In this document: positions 27,350-36,203 of the stretch, in pieces | How positions within the stretch are numbered: the stretch's first letter is position 1 | Layout of the letters: the number at the start of each line of letters is the position of its first letter | Assembly (NCBI GenBank): GCA_900759325.1 | Contig: CAAEUW010000029.1 | Location: forward strand, 1-64,000 | From: an uncultured Peptostreptococcus sp. | Lineage (GTDB): Bacteria; Bacillota; Clostridia; Peptostreptococcales; Peptostreptococcaceae | Reading direction: 5' to 3' | Length of the DNA: 64,000 nucleotides | Notes under the pieces: generated by a model | Database searches by the model: none | What the model was told of the DNA's origin: nothing | What the model saw: only the letters and a program-made list of their open reading frames with translations | Position numbers and translations under genes: made by a program

Positions 27350-27362
27350 GGTATCTAGGTCT

Positions 27363-27420
27363 AAAAAGGGGCAAATATCCCTTCTTTTTATATTTATAGG
27401 GTTCTCCTATTAGACCCTAT
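27363..27420 (-). terminator. Second and third tandem hairpins after the PF06541 gene
   Basis: ATAGGGT (27396-27402) pairs with ACCCTAT (27414-27420), and AAGGG (27366-27370) pairs with CCCTT (27379-27383), the latter followed on the minus strand by TTTTTAG. Together with the main terminator they form three hairpins in a row ahead of the aslA promoter. Confidence 0.5.
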
Positions 27421-27473
27421 TATAAAAAGGGGCTTATTCCTCCTACCAATTTATGGTTGAGGTCTAGCCCCTT
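27420..27473 (-). terminator. Rho-independent terminator after the PF06541 gene
   Basis: AAGGGGCT (27427-27434) pairs with AGCCCCTT (27466-27473), with an inner pairing of CCTC/GAGG. The minus-strand tail reads TTTTTATAAT. Confidence 0.75.
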
Positions 27474-27524
27474 ACTTATTTGTCTTTATATACCAATTTA
27501 TTTTCCCTTAAGCTTCCTTGTCTT

Positions 27525-28304
27525 CTAGCTGTCCTTTAGCCTCTGCTTTAGCTGTGATTCATCAAATTTTTCCCTAAGTTCAATGAAGGCCTCTCTATAC
27601 CTATTTTCCCTCATACTTGGAAAGGCTTTAAACACTCTTCTCTCCCTACGGCTAAATTCTGATAGCAATTGGGCCTTGTCCATAACATTTAGGGTCCTGT
27701 CTGCCACTCCTGCCCCAACCTTGTCACTAAGCCTATATATATCCTCTCTCATATCACTTAGTATCTTCAGTTTCTTATTGAACTTCAATATTGCTTGAAC
27801 TGTTGATACCCAGTCTATTATAAATACTATTAGAAGTATAATATCTACTACAACTAGGACTCTAATTGGTATCATGCCTACAAGGTTTACAATACTGGCA
27901 TGTATATCCCTTATAAGTATCAGTCCCCCTATTCCCCAGTATAGGAGAAATTCTACGCAAACATAGCCGCCTATATTAAACTTATTATCAGAGTAGTCCC
28001 ACCATCTCTTGTGGAAACACTTGTCCAAGACCAGGCCAGCCATATACTCCAAGAAGGTACATATAAAGGCCGATCCCAAGAATAGGACTGGTATATTGTC
28101 TTTCACAGGAAATAATAAGTAGGCCAACATGACTGAACCAAAGCCGTATATTGGGCAAATAGTACCTGCCAGCATACCTCTATTTACAAATTTTCCCTGT
28201 TTTACAACATGGTAGATAACCTCAACTATCCAGCCTATAAAGGCATATATAAAAAAATAAAGAATCCACACAAAAATTTGCTTATTTTCGAATAATATAT
28301 CCAT
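27525..28304 (-). CDS. PF06541-type membrane protein (putative ABC transporter CmpB family)
   Basis: This 259-aa integral membrane protein has six or so spans in its first 170 residues and a charged, helical cytosolic tail of about 90 residues. The start, VWILYFFIYAFIGWIVEVIY, with NRGMLAGTICPIYGFG and FLEYMAGLVLDKCFHKRWWDY, is the recognised pattern of the PF06541 family, which databases label a putative ABC transporter permease although no function has been shown. No ATPase gene is adjacent, so the transporter label is doubtful. RBS is GAGGAGG, and the gene stands alone between terminators and a divergent promoter. Confidence 0.8.
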   Translation of the reverse strand: MDILFENKQIFVWILYFFIYAFIGWIVEVIYHVVKQGKFVNRGMLAGTICPIYGFGSVMLAYLLFPVKDNIPVLFLGSAFICTFLEYMAGLVLDKCFHKRWWDYSDNKFNIGGYVCVEFLLYWGIGGLILIRDIHASIVNLVGMIPIRVLVVVDIILLIVFIIDWVSTVQAILKFNKKLKILSDMREDIYRLSDKVGAGVADRTLNVMDKAQLLSEFSRRERRVFKAFPSMRENRYREAFIELREKFDESQLKQRLKDS

Positions 28305-28376
28305 ACTGCCTCCTCTTCTAAACTATTAGATATATTATATATTAAAAATCTATTTTATACTAGTATATTAAATTTC

Positions 28377-28406
28377 TTGTTTTTTATTCATAAAAAGTGG
28401 TATTAT
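28377..28406 (+). promoter_or_regulatory. Predicted promoter of the cation efflux gene
   Basis: TTGTTT (28377-28382) and TATTAT (28401-28406) with 18 nt between them, about 50 nt upstream of the start codon. Pattern match only. Confidence 0.45.
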
Positions 28407-28457
28407 ATTAACTAGGTTATTATCAATCGATAATCTAATGATAAAGGAGGTTATAAA

Positions 28458-29687
28458 ATGAAAAATAACAAGAAAAATATTAATAGTTTAAAGCAAATAG
28501 ACAGTGCTATTTTTAATCAGGATATTAAGGCTAGTTCAGATAAAGTAAATAATAGGGCCTCAAGCCAGGAAAATAGGACGACTAATATAGACAATAGGGA
28601 AAGAAAAATAATGAGGACGTCTATAATTGGTATTATAGCAAATATAGGCCTAGCCATAATTAAAATTGTACTGGGATCAATAACAAGCTCTATTGCCATT
28701 ACTACTGATGCAATGAACAACTTGACGGACTCCTCTTCTTCAATCATCACAATTATAGGTACAAAACTATCATCAAAAGAGGAAGACGATAAGCATCCCT
28801 TTGGTCATGGTAGGATAGAGTACCTTACAAGTATGGTTATAGGCATAATTGTAATAGTAACAGGTATACAGGTCCTTATTTCATCTGTAAATGGTATATT
28901 TCACCCTGTACATACAAACTACACAAGCCTTAGTCTAGTTATTATGGTATTGACTGTGGTAACAAAGGTTATATTGGGTTCCTATACTGAAAAACTTGGT
29001 AGGGAGGTAGATTCTGGCGCCCTAATAGGATCAGGTAAAGATGCAAAAAATGATGCTATAATTACCAGCCTTACGATTATTTCTGCCCTAGCCAGTATCT
29101 TCCTAAAGATACAGGTCGAAGCCTATGCTAGTATAATCATATCCGGCTTTATTATTAAAACTGGGGCAGATATTCTCCTTGATTCTATAAATAATATTCT
29201 TGGAGTAAAATTAGACCCCAAAACAACTGCTGAAATAAGAAATATGGTCAAGTCTCAGGAAGGTATTCTTGGTGCATATGACCTAATAATTCACAATTAT
29301 GGACCAGTCTATAATATGGGATCTATAAATGTTGAACTAGACCATGAAACCAAGGTAGGCGATATCTACCCTACCCTACACAGGCTACAGATGGAAATTT
29401 ATAAGAAGCATAACATCTATCTCACATTTGGTTTTTATTCTGTCAATAAAAACCACAAGGTTGCTAAAACTCTTTTGAATATAATTAATGACTATATTTC
29501 AAATAACCCATCGTGTCTTGGTTACCATGGACTTTATATAGATGAAGAAGAAAAGTCCATCTACTTTGACCTACTATTGGATTATTCGGTGGACCATGCC
29601 CAGGTCAAGAACCAGGTCAAAGAACTTGTAAAGGAAAAATATCTAGGCTATAATGTATACATAAATATAGATACAAAGTTTATATAA
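28458..29687 (+). CDS. Cation diffusion facilitator (CDF) family exporter
   Basis: This 409-aa divalent-cation/proton antiporter would export metals such as zinc, manganese or iron. Six membrane spans lie between about residues 50 and 240. The metal-site motifs are AITTDAMNNLTDSSSS (span 2) and HPFGHGRIEYL (about 113-123), followed by the DxxxD-like region in span 5 and a C-terminal cytosolic domain (about 250-405) including GPVYNMGSINVELDHET. The N-terminal 48 residues are hydrophilic and rich in Asn, Lys and Ser, longer than usual, and the C-terminal domain is extended. Metal specificity cannot be read from the sequence. RBS is AAAGGAGG. Confidence 0.9.
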   Translation: MKNNKKNINSLKQIDSAIFNQDIKASSDKVNNRASSQENRTTNIDNRERKIMRTSIIGIIANIGLAIIKIVLGSITSSIAITTDAMNNLTDSSSSIITIIGTKLSSKEEDDKHPFGHGRIEYLTSMVIGIIVIVTGIQVLISSVNGIFHPVHTNYTSLSLVIMVLTVVTKVILGSYTEKLGREVDSGALIGSGKDAKNDAIITSLTIISALASIFLKIQVEAYASIIISGFIIKTGADILLDSINNILGVKLDPKTTAEIRNMVKSQEGILGAYDLIIHNYGPVYNMGSINVELDHETKVGDIYPTLHRLQMEIYKKHNIYLTFGFYSVNKNHKVAKTLLNIINDYISNNPSCLGYHGLYIDEEEKSIYFDLLLDYSVDHAQVKNQVKELVKEKYLGYNVYINIDTKFI

Positions 29688-29755
29688 GTACTAGCCTATA
29701 TAGTCCTCAAATTCCTAGGTATTTATATAGGTTTGATTCTTGGAAAGGATATTCT

Positions 29756-30364
29756 ATGAATAAAATTATACTTGCTAGCAAGTCTCCTAGACGAATCGAG
29801 CTCTTACAAATGTGTGGGCTTGACTTCAGCAGCCTTGCTGCCGACATAGATGAGGGGCTTATAAAATCTCATATCTTAGCTGATTCAAGGGAAGAATCTA
29901 CCTTTGACCAGGCTAAAATACTTACTGAGAGATTGGCCAGGGAAAAAGCCCTCCATGTCTACAGACAAAAAAAAGACCACTATGTTATTGGATCAGATAC
30001 ACTTGTTGTTACCGACAAGTCAATCCTTGGTAAGCCAATAGACTCCCATGATGCCTATAAGATGCTAAAGAACCTAGCAGGCCAGGTACATAGGGTTTAT
30101 ACAGGTGTAAGCATAGTAGGACCAGACTTTGAGGATAGCTTTGTAAGTATAGCCCAGGTCAAGTTTCACGACCTTGATCCAGCTATGGACCAAATTATTA
30201 AGGACTATATTGCTACAGGTTCTCCAATGGACAAGGCTGGATCCTATGGTATACAGGATATGGGTGCCCTTTTAGTAGAATATATAGAGGGTGATTATTA
30301 TACCATTATGGGTCTCCCCATCGGACAGGTATATAGAAAATTAAAATCTCTGAACTTGAAGTAA
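29756..30364 (+). CDS. maf: Maf-family nucleoside triphosphate pyrophosphatase
   Basis: Maf proteins hydrolyse canonical or modified nucleoside triphosphates to monophosphates and inhibit septation when overproduced. The signature ILASKSPRRIELLQMCGL is at residues 4-21, SDTLVVTDKSILGKP is at about 81-95, and GSYGIQDMGALLVEYIEGDYY is the C-terminal block. Length 202 aa is normal. RBS is GGAAAGGA 5 nt before ATG. The gene follows the CDF gene by 68 nt and ends at a bidirectional terminator, so the two may share a transcript. Confidence 0.95.
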   Translation: MNKIILASKSPRRIELLQMCGLDFSSLAADIDEGLIKSHILADSREESTFDQAKILTERLAREKALHVYRQKKDHYVIGSDTLVVTDKSILGKPIDSHDAYKMLKNLAGQVHRVYTGVSIVGPDFEDSFVSIAQVKFHDLDPAMDQIIKDYIATGSPMDKAGSYGIQDMGALLVEYIEGDYYTIMGLPIGQVYRKLKSLNLK

Positions 30365-30448
30365 TTTACAAAAGTCTAAAGATTAGACTAATTCTTAAAT
30401 TATCATTAGTAAATACTCTAAACAAGTAATTAAACTCATAATCTAGCA

Positions 30449-30506
30449 TAAAAAATGCCGTCCCTATAGCTAACTTAAACTAGCACTAAGGAACGGCATA
30501 TTTTTT
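30449..30506. terminator. Bidirectional terminator between maf and the phosphohexomutase gene
   Basis: ATGCCGT (30455-30461) pairs with ACGGCAT (30493-30499), with a partly paired inner region. Runs of A before and T after the stem allow termination of both convergent transcripts. Confidence 0.75.
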
Positions 30507-30558
30507 ATCAATTTTGGATAAACTTAATCATGTGTATTAGATTTACCTAATCAAAAAT

Positions 30559-32031
30559 CTACTTGATCAAGGCAGATAGCCTTTCGTATATCATATCACA
30601 TCCACCCCGGATATCAGATTCAAAATTTATAACCAAAAGCGGTTCATGTAGGGATGACCTCATCAGGAACCAGCCCTTTTCATCTCTACAGTCTACCCTA
30701 ATCCCCTCATAGTTTTCACTTACCTGAGTCCAGCCATCTATAGTCTTAACTTTTTCAGATAGGGAATTTATAATATTATTAGCGTAGGCCCTAAAATCCT
30801 TATCTTCTATTTTAAGTCTTACTTCCTTATCCTCTAAGGCTTCATCAAGATCTCCTATAAGCTTACCAATATCCTGGGACTCCCTGTATAGTTGGGCAGC
30901 CTTAACCAGTATTTTAGATATAAGATATGCACCATCATCCAAGAAGTAATTTTCCTTTATAGCTGCATGGCCAGAAGTTTCAATGGCAAGGTGACTTTCC
31001 TTGCCCTCTTCATTCAGCCTGATAGCCTCATTGATTACATTCTTATAGCCCCTCTTAAACCTATGATGTATCCCACCCCTAGCTTTGATAAATTTAGCTA
31101 AGCCATTTGAAGTGACAGAGTCTGTAACTATAGTCGTCCCTGGGTGTTCCTCTAGTATTATGGTAGATATTAGGGCTATTAGGGCATTTTTATTTATAGG
31201 TCTACCATCTGATCCAACTATAGCCGCCCTATCCACATCAGTGTCAAATATTATGCCCAAATCACCTTTGTTATCAAGTGTTGCCTGACAAATGCTGGCC
31301 ATTGCCTCCTTATTTTCAGGATTTGGTATGTGGTTAGGGAACATTCCATCTGGATTTAAGAACTGGCTACCCTCAGTATCTGCACCAAGTCTTGCCAATA
31401 CCTTATCTGCAAAAAATCCTCCTGCTCCATTACCTGCATCAACTATAATCTTCATACCAGCTAGAGGCTTCTCATAGTTCTCCGGACTATTAACCCCTGC
31501 CCTAATCTTATCAACTAGAATTTGGGCATAGTCCCCTATTAGGTCCTTGCTTACTACTTTCCCCTTAGACTTTCCTTCTACAAAGTTGCCCCCTACACAT
31601 ATGTCAATAAGGTCCTTTATGTCAGTTTTTTCTAAGCATCCCTTACTTGTGAACATTTTAAGTCCATTATATACGTAAGGCATGTGGCTAGCTGTAAACA
31701 TTATTGCCCCATCACATTCATAGCCATCTATTATAGTTGACATAAACATGGCTGGAGTAGTTGACATACCACAATCTATCACATCAACACCAATTTCAGT
31801 TAGGGCCTCAATACAGGCCTGTCTAAAGTCTGGTCCTGTGAGCCTAGAATCAGTACCTATTGAAATCTTAATCTGGTCCTTCTTGTCCTTGTCTATAATC
31901 CATGTAGCAAAACCACGTACTAGGTTCTTGACATCCTCTTTTGTAAGAGTGATATCCAAGTCAGACTTGTCATCCTTATAAGCAACCCCCCTTATGTCCG
32001 TGCCATTTTGCAATGAATACAATTTATCCAA
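30559..32031 (-). CDS. Phosphoglucomutase/phosphomannomutase family protein
   Basis: This 490-aa alpha-D-phosphohexomutase interconverts hexose 1- and 6-phosphates. The active-site serine is in FTASHMPYVYNG (about 111-122), the metal loop is DTDVDRAAIVG (about 258-268), and the sugar loop is AIETSGHAA (about 342-350). A C-terminal phosphate-binding domain has MRSSLHEPLLVI. Start is TTG, with GGAGG 8 nt upstream. The gene lies 21 nt after the transaldolase gene on the same strand. As a G1P/G6P converter it could supply the glycogen genes 14 kb away, but sugar specificity is not determined. Symbol left open (pgm or manB-like). Confidence 0.9.
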   Translation of the reverse strand: MDKLYSLQNGTDIRGVAYKDDKSDLDITLTKEDVKNLVRGFATWIIDKDKKDQIKISIGTDSRLTGPDFRQACIEALTEIGVDVIDCGMSTTPAMFMSTIIDGYECDGAIMFTASHMPYVYNGLKMFTSKGCLEKTDIKDLIDICVGGNFVEGKSKGKVVSKDLIGDYAQILVDKIRAGVNSPENYEKPLAGMKIIVDAGNGAGGFFADKVLARLGADTEGSQFLNPDGMFPNHIPNPENKEAMASICQATLDNKGDLGIIFDTDVDRAAIVGSDGRPINKNALIALISTIILEEHPGTTIVTDSVTSNGLAKFIKARGGIHHRFKRGYKNVINEAIRLNEEGKESHLAIETSGHAAIKENYFLDDGAYLISKILVKAAQLYRESQDIGKLIGDLDEALEDKEVRLKIEDKDFRAYANNIINSLSEKVKTIDGWTQVSENYEGIRVDCRDEKGWFLMRSSLHEPLLVINFESDIRGGCDMIYERLSALIK

Positions 32032-32052
32032 TCTCTACACCTCCAGTGGTAA

Positions 32053-32703
32053 TTATATGTTCAAGGAAGCCTTCTCAGCATCCTTTATAAATGCATCAAT
32101 ACCCCTATCAGTTAGTGGATGATTTATCATCTGCATTATTACCTTGTAAGGAACAGTAGCTATATCCGCCCCCATCTTTGCTGCTTCTATTACATGTAGT
32201 GGGTTTCTAACACTTGCTACTATAATTTCAGTGGCTATATAGCTTGCTTCAAATATCTCAGTAATTTCCTGTATAAGCCTTAAGCCATCAAAAGATATAT
32301 CGTCTAATCTACCTACGAATGGACTTACATAGCTGGCACCAGCCCTTGCAGCAAGTAGTGCCTGCGAAGCTGAGAAAATCAAAGTTACGTTTGTACGTAT
32401 ACCATTTTCACTAAGGTACTTAACTGCCTTAAGACCTTCTGCACACATAGGAATCTTTATAACTATATTCTCGTGGATAGCAGCAAGCTTTTCAGCCTCC
32501 TCTATCATCTGCTTGTGGTCCATGCTCAATACTTCTGCACTTATTGGTCCATCGACAATCGTAGTAATTTCGTTTACAACCTCAGTAAAGTTCCTACCCT
32601 CTTTTGCTATAAGAGAAGGGTTAGTAGTCACACCACAAACTACTCCTAGGTCATTAGCTTCCTTTATTTCATCAATGTTAGCTGTGTCAATAAAAAATCT
32701 CAT
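32053..32703 (-). CDS. tal: Transaldolase / fructose-6-phosphate aldolase family (TalC type)
   Basis: This 216-aa class I aldolase forms a TIM barrel of the short transaldolase subfamily. It begins MRFFIDTANIDEIKEANDLG, has the Schiff-base lysine in ENIVIKIPMCAEGLKAVK (Lys near 84), and GASYVSPFVGRLDDI (about 131-145). Short members act either as transaldolase in the non-oxidative pentose phosphate pathway or as fructose-6-phosphate aldolase; transaldolase is more common in Firmicutes. RBS is AAGGAGG. It forms a two-gene unit with the phosphohexomutase gene. Confidence 0.92.
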   Translation of the reverse strand: MRFFIDTANIDEIKEANDLGVVCGVTTNPSLIAKEGRNFTEVVNEITTIVDGPISAEVLSMDHKQMIEEAEKLAAIHENIVIKIPMCAEGLKAVKYLSENGIRTNVTLIFSASQALLAARAGASYVSPFVGRLDDISFDGLRLIQEITEIFEASYIATEIIVASVRNPLHVIEAAKMGADIATVPYKVIMQMINHPLTDRGIDAFIKDAEKASLNI

Positions 32704-33029
32704 ACTTTGCCTCCTTAAAATTTATATTCTCCTTGTATTATATATGAAGCTACCTACTTTTTCTAGACCCTTTATAGACTTAGATTGACGTAAGTATTTA
32801 CTCATGACTAAATGACCTAAAAAATACATTAATAAAACTTTAAAGTCTTAGTACTTTTTTTGATAAAATTTTTCTTGTATTTTTTTCTAAAAATATTAGG
32901 ATTATCCATATTTTACATTGCAATAATATCAATTTTCATGTAAAATGTAAGTATGTATTGTGCAATTATGTTTCATCATACAAATTATAGAATTTTTGAT
33001 AGATTTTTAGATTTACTTTGGAGGTTAAA
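32704..33029 (+). promoter_or_regulatory. Promoter region of the ABC exporter operon with symmetrical operator
   Basis: This 326-nt AT-rich gap separates the divergent transaldolase and adaptor genes. A plus-strand promoter is visible: TTGCAA (32918-32923), 17-nt spacer, TAAAAT (32941-32946). A 9-bp inverted repeat, ATTTTACAT (32910-32918) and ATGTAAAAT (32938-32946), brackets it, so one arm covers the -35 edge and the other the -10. That is a typical place for a repressor or MerR-like activator. No regulator gene is adjacent. The rest shows nothing else I can support. Confidence 0.5.
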
Positions 33030-34112
33030 ATGACATTTAAGAATAAGATAGAAAATGGATTTGCAAAACTAAAATCCAATAAAAAAATGCAGATTTACTT
33101 AGGTGTAGCTGCCGTTGTAGTTATAGTAGCAATTGGTGGTATAATTATTGTTAATAACACTAAGCATGACACTACTCCAGTGGTTCAGACCTATACTATA
33201 CCAGAAAATGAAAAGATATTTATAAACGGAATTATAGTCCCTAAACAGAGCAAGGATATACCTGCCCCAGCTAATGGATCAAATCCTGATATAAGGGTTA
33301 CAAATGCCCAGAACGTAAAATCAGGAGATGTGCTTTATATAGTTAAGGATGAAGCTGCTATCCAGGAAATTTCATCAATAAAGACTCAGATTAGTAACCT
33401 AATCAATGAAAAGAGGGCCCTACAGTCTGGTGACCCTAGTCTTGTTTCAATAAACAACCAGATAGCAACTTTAAATACTAGCCTTTCAACTGCTAATGCC
33501 AAAGCTTACACAAAGGTTAAGGCTCCTTTTGATGGAAAGGTCTATCTAAATAACCAAGCTTCATCTAGTGGGGCAGATTCTAATTCAAGTGCTGTATTAA
33601 TGACGATTCAGTCTACAGACTATGTAATGAATGGTCAGATTAGTGAGCAGGATCTAAGCAAGATAAAGAAGGATATGACTGCTGATGTGACAATTCTAGC
33701 TTCAGGTGATACTGTTAAGGGTCGTATTAGCTATATATCTGAAAGACCACAGCTTTCATCAGGCCCTGTAGGTCAGGGAGATTCTGCATCTTCCCTATCT
33801 CTATATAATGTGATTATGACTTTTGACACGCAGGAAGGTATAGTAAACGGCTACCATACTCAGGCAACAATAGAGGTAAATACTGACAAGCATAAGGTTC
33901 CGACAAAGGCTATAGTAAATGATGGAAACGAAATCTATGTATTTACAGAAGTAGACGGATACCTAAGAAAGGTCAACGTTGAAATCCTAAATGATAGCGA
34001 AGACTACTCTATGGTTACAGGTGACCTAAATGAAAATGATGTTGTTGTTAAGAACCCTACTAAAACAATGAAGGATGGAGACCCAATCCCTTCTGACGCA
34101 TCTAAAAAGTAG
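33030..34112 (+). CDS. Membrane-fusion/adaptor subunit of an ABC exporter (MacA-like)
   Basis: This 360-aa protein has one N-terminal membrane span (about 17-43) and an extracellular part containing a lipoyl/barrel-sandwich hybrid split around a coiled coil (about 105-150, SIKTQISNLINEKRALQSGD), then a beta-barrel domain (about 180-300). The layout matches HlyD/MacA-type adaptors, including KAPFDGKVYLNNQAS. It is the first of three genes encoding adaptor, ATPase and permease, with gaps of 20 and 1 nt. The start is the ATG at 33030, with GGAGG 5 nt upstream; the longer TTG reading overlaps that site. Substrate, perhaps a peptide or drug, is unknown. Confidence 0.85.
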   Translation: MTFKNKIENGFAKLKSNKKMQIYLGVAAVVVIVAIGGIIIVNNTKHDTTPVVQTYTIPENEKIFINGIIVPKQSKDIPAPANGSNPDIRVTNAQNVKSGDVLYIVKDEAAIQEISSIKTQISNLINEKRALQSGDPSLVSINNQIATLNTSLSTANAKAYTKVKAPFDGKVYLNNQASSSGADSNSSAVLMTIQSTDYVMNGQISEQDLSKIKKDMTADVTILASGDTVKGRISYISERPQLSSGPVGQGDSASSLSLYNVIMTFDTQEGIVNGYHTQATIEVNTDKHKVPTKAIVNDGNEIYVFTEVDGYLRKVNVEILNDSEDYSMVTGDLNENDVVVKNPTKTMKDGDPIPSDASKK

Positions 34113-34132
34113 CCAGAACCGAGGTTGATAAA

Positions 34133-34807
34133 ATGCAAATAAAATTAGACAATATACAGAAGTATTACAAAGTAGGGAAAGAAAAACTTCACATATTAAA
34201 AAGTCTTAATCTAGAGATAGAAGAAGGCGAATTTATAATGATAATGGGTAAGTCTGGTAGTGGTAAAACTACCCTATTAAATGTTCTAGGCTTCTTAGAT
34301 AAAATTGACGAGGGTCATTATATATTTAATGATACTGATGTCAGTACCCTAAGCGAGAATAAGAGGTCTGAATACAGGGCCAAATATGCCGGCTTTGTTT
34401 TTCAGCAGTTTAACCTTATAGACACTATAAATGTCTACCAAAATATAGAGGTTCCTCTGATCTATGCCGGTGTTAAGGATAAAAATAAGAGAAAAGAGTT
34501 AATATACGAAAAGCTGAACCAGGTTGGTCTTTCTGACAAGGCCTTGAGTTCACCTAACCACCTTTCTGGTGGTCAGAAGCAGAGGATCGCTATTGCTAGG
34601 GCCATAGTTAATAGCCCCAAGATAATATTTGCCGATGAGCCTACGGGAGCACTTGATAGTGAAACTGGACGTGACATCATGGAGCTATTATCTAGCTTAA
34701 ACAAGAATGGAACAACTGTTATCATGGTTACACACGACCAAGATATGACTAAATATGCATCTAGGGTTATTACCCTAAAGGATGGTGCTTTTGTAAAGGA
34801 GGTTTAG
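34133..34807 (+). CDS. ABC exporter ATPase (MacB/LolD family)
   Basis: This 224-aa ATP-binding subunit has Walker A GKSGSGKTT (about 40-48), Q-loop FVFQQFNLI (about 85-93), signature LSGGQKQR (about 143-150), Walker B IIFADEPTGALD (about 162-173) and switch His in VTHDQ. The RAKYAGFVFQQFNLIDT stretch is characteristic of the MacB/LolD/FtsE class. It lies 20 nt after the adaptor gene and 1 nt before the permease gene, an operon for export of an unknown compound. Confidence 0.95.
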   Translation: MQIKLDNIQKYYKVGKEKLHILKSLNLEIEEGEFIMIMGKSGSGKTTLLNVLGFLDKIDEGHYIFNDTDVSTLSENKRSEYRAKYAGFVFQQFNLIDTINVYQNIEVPLIYAGVKDKNKRKELIYEKLNQVGLSDKALSSPNHLSGGQKQRIAIARAIVNSPKIIFADEPTGALDSETGRDIMELLSSLNKNGTTVIMVTHDQDMTKYASRVITLKDGAFVKEV

Positions 34808-34808
34808 A

Positions 34809-36053
34809 ATGTTAACACTGTTAAAAAATTCAATAGAAAACCTCAAGGGACATAAACTGCGTTTAATAGTAGCCTTCATCTGGATAATCACTGGTATTAC
34901 ATCAGTTGTTTTTGTCAGCTCAGTAGGTAATGCTATGAGCCAGGTGTTTAAGCAGTCTTTCCAGACTATAGATTCTAAGACCGCCATTGTGTATTTTGAA
35001 TCAGCAGATTCCAATACTAATGAAAGTCTACTAACTCCCTTCCTATCATCTGATTTGCAAGAGCTACAGACTGTAGAAGGAGTAGAAAAAATAAAATCAT
35101 CAAATAAGCCACTTACAGATGTGATTTCTTTTGGTGATGAAAACCTATATAATGGTAATGTATCATACTTTAACCAGAATACTTCAGCTAGCTTTGCCTC
35201 TTCCCTAACTCATAAGTATAAGGTAGTAAAAGGTAGGGCCCTTAATGCATCTGATGCTGGCAAAAAGGTTGTTGTTATAGATACATTTACAAAGGAAACC
35301 CTATTTGAAAAATCTGATCCAATCGGTAAGGGTATCACTATAGGCAGGCTAAATTTTGAGGTAGTTGGTGTTTGTGATGCAGACTCCGTATACGACCCAG
35401 TTGATAAGAAATTTAGGAAGAAGGGATCATTCGACAATATTCCTCCATATTCAGTAGTACCAAATGATATGTATAACTTCCTAAGTGGTAAAAATATAAA
35501 GACAGGTGCTATCAACTATATCAGCGTAACTGTTAAGGATGGCTTTGACATCCCAACCGTTGCCAAGGGGGTAGCAAATAAGATGTCAGAACTACACCCT
35601 AAGCTAGAGGGTGAATATAAGGTTAGAGACCAAAATACTATACAGAAGTCAACTGAGGCTATGACTAAGGGTATTGATAAATTTGTCCTTGTCATTACTA
35701 TAGTTGCCATGTTTGTAGGTGGTATTGGTATTATGAACATCATGTACGTTTCAGTAATGGAAAGAAGTAAGGAGATTGGTATTAGAAGGGCCTTGGGTGC
35801 CAAACCTTCAACAATTATGTATCAATTCCTTGTTGAGTCGGTGTTTATTACATCCTGTGGTGGTGTCTTAGGTATCATAGTTGGCTATGCAGTTACTATA
35901 TACTCCAAGAATATTATGCCATTTAGGCCTATACCGAGCTTTAACAGCTTCCTATACTCTTTCTTGGCTATTGTTATTACAGGAATTGTATTTGGACTGG
36001 TACCAGCCCATAAGGCGTCTAAAGTTGACCCAATAAAAATTATCTATAAGTAA
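34809..36053 (+). CDS. ABC exporter permease (MacB/FtsX type)
   Basis: This 414-aa permease has the type VII layout: one membrane span near residues 15-37, a large extracytoplasmic MacB-PCD domain (about 45-280), then three spans (about 290-410) forming the FtsX domain with GGIGIMNIMYVSVMERSKEI and GIRRALGAKPSTIMYQFL. Such mechanotransmission systems expel peptides, antibiotics or lipids rather than pumping through the membrane. The start is preceded by AAGGAGG in the end of the ATPase gene. The adaptor gene ahead suggests a full Gram-positive tripartite-like exporter, as in bacteriocin or antibiotic self-protection systems. Confidence 0.92.
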   Translation: MLTLLKNSIENLKGHKLRLIVAFIWIITGITSVVFVSSVGNAMSQVFKQSFQTIDSKTAIVYFESADSNTNESLLTPFLSSDLQELQTVEGVEKIKSSNKPLTDVISFGDENLYNGNVSYFNQNTSASFASSLTHKYKVVKGRALNASDAGKKVVVIDTFTKETLFEKSDPIGKGITIGRLNFEVVGVCDADSVYDPVDKKFRKKGSFDNIPPYSVVPNDMYNFLSGKNIKTGAINYISVTVKDGFDIPTVAKGVANKMSELHPKLEGEYKVRDQNTIQKSTEAMTKGIDKFVLVITIVAMFVGGIGIMNIMYVSVMERSKEIGIRRALGAKPSTIMYQFLVESVFITSCGGVLGIIVGYAVTIYSKNIMPFRPIPSFNSFLYSFLAIVITGIVFGLVPAHKASKVDPIKIIYK

Positions 36054-36059
36054 ATATGC

Positions 36060-36092
36060 AAAGAGATTGATCAAGTGATTAATCTCTTTTCT
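36060..36092 (+). terminator. Terminator after the ABC exporter operon
   Basis: AAAGAGATT (36060-36068) pairs with AATCTCTTT (36081-36089) around a 12-nt loop, followed by T residues; it starts 7 nt after the permease stop codon. Confidence 0.75.
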
Positions 36093-36203
36093 TATATAAA
36101 ATCATATAAATTGTAAAAATGCCCTCTAGCAGCTTTTTACTTTCACTAATTTAAAATTAATCCTATATATAAATAGGACTAGAAAACAGAAAAGGAGGCT
36201 CAA

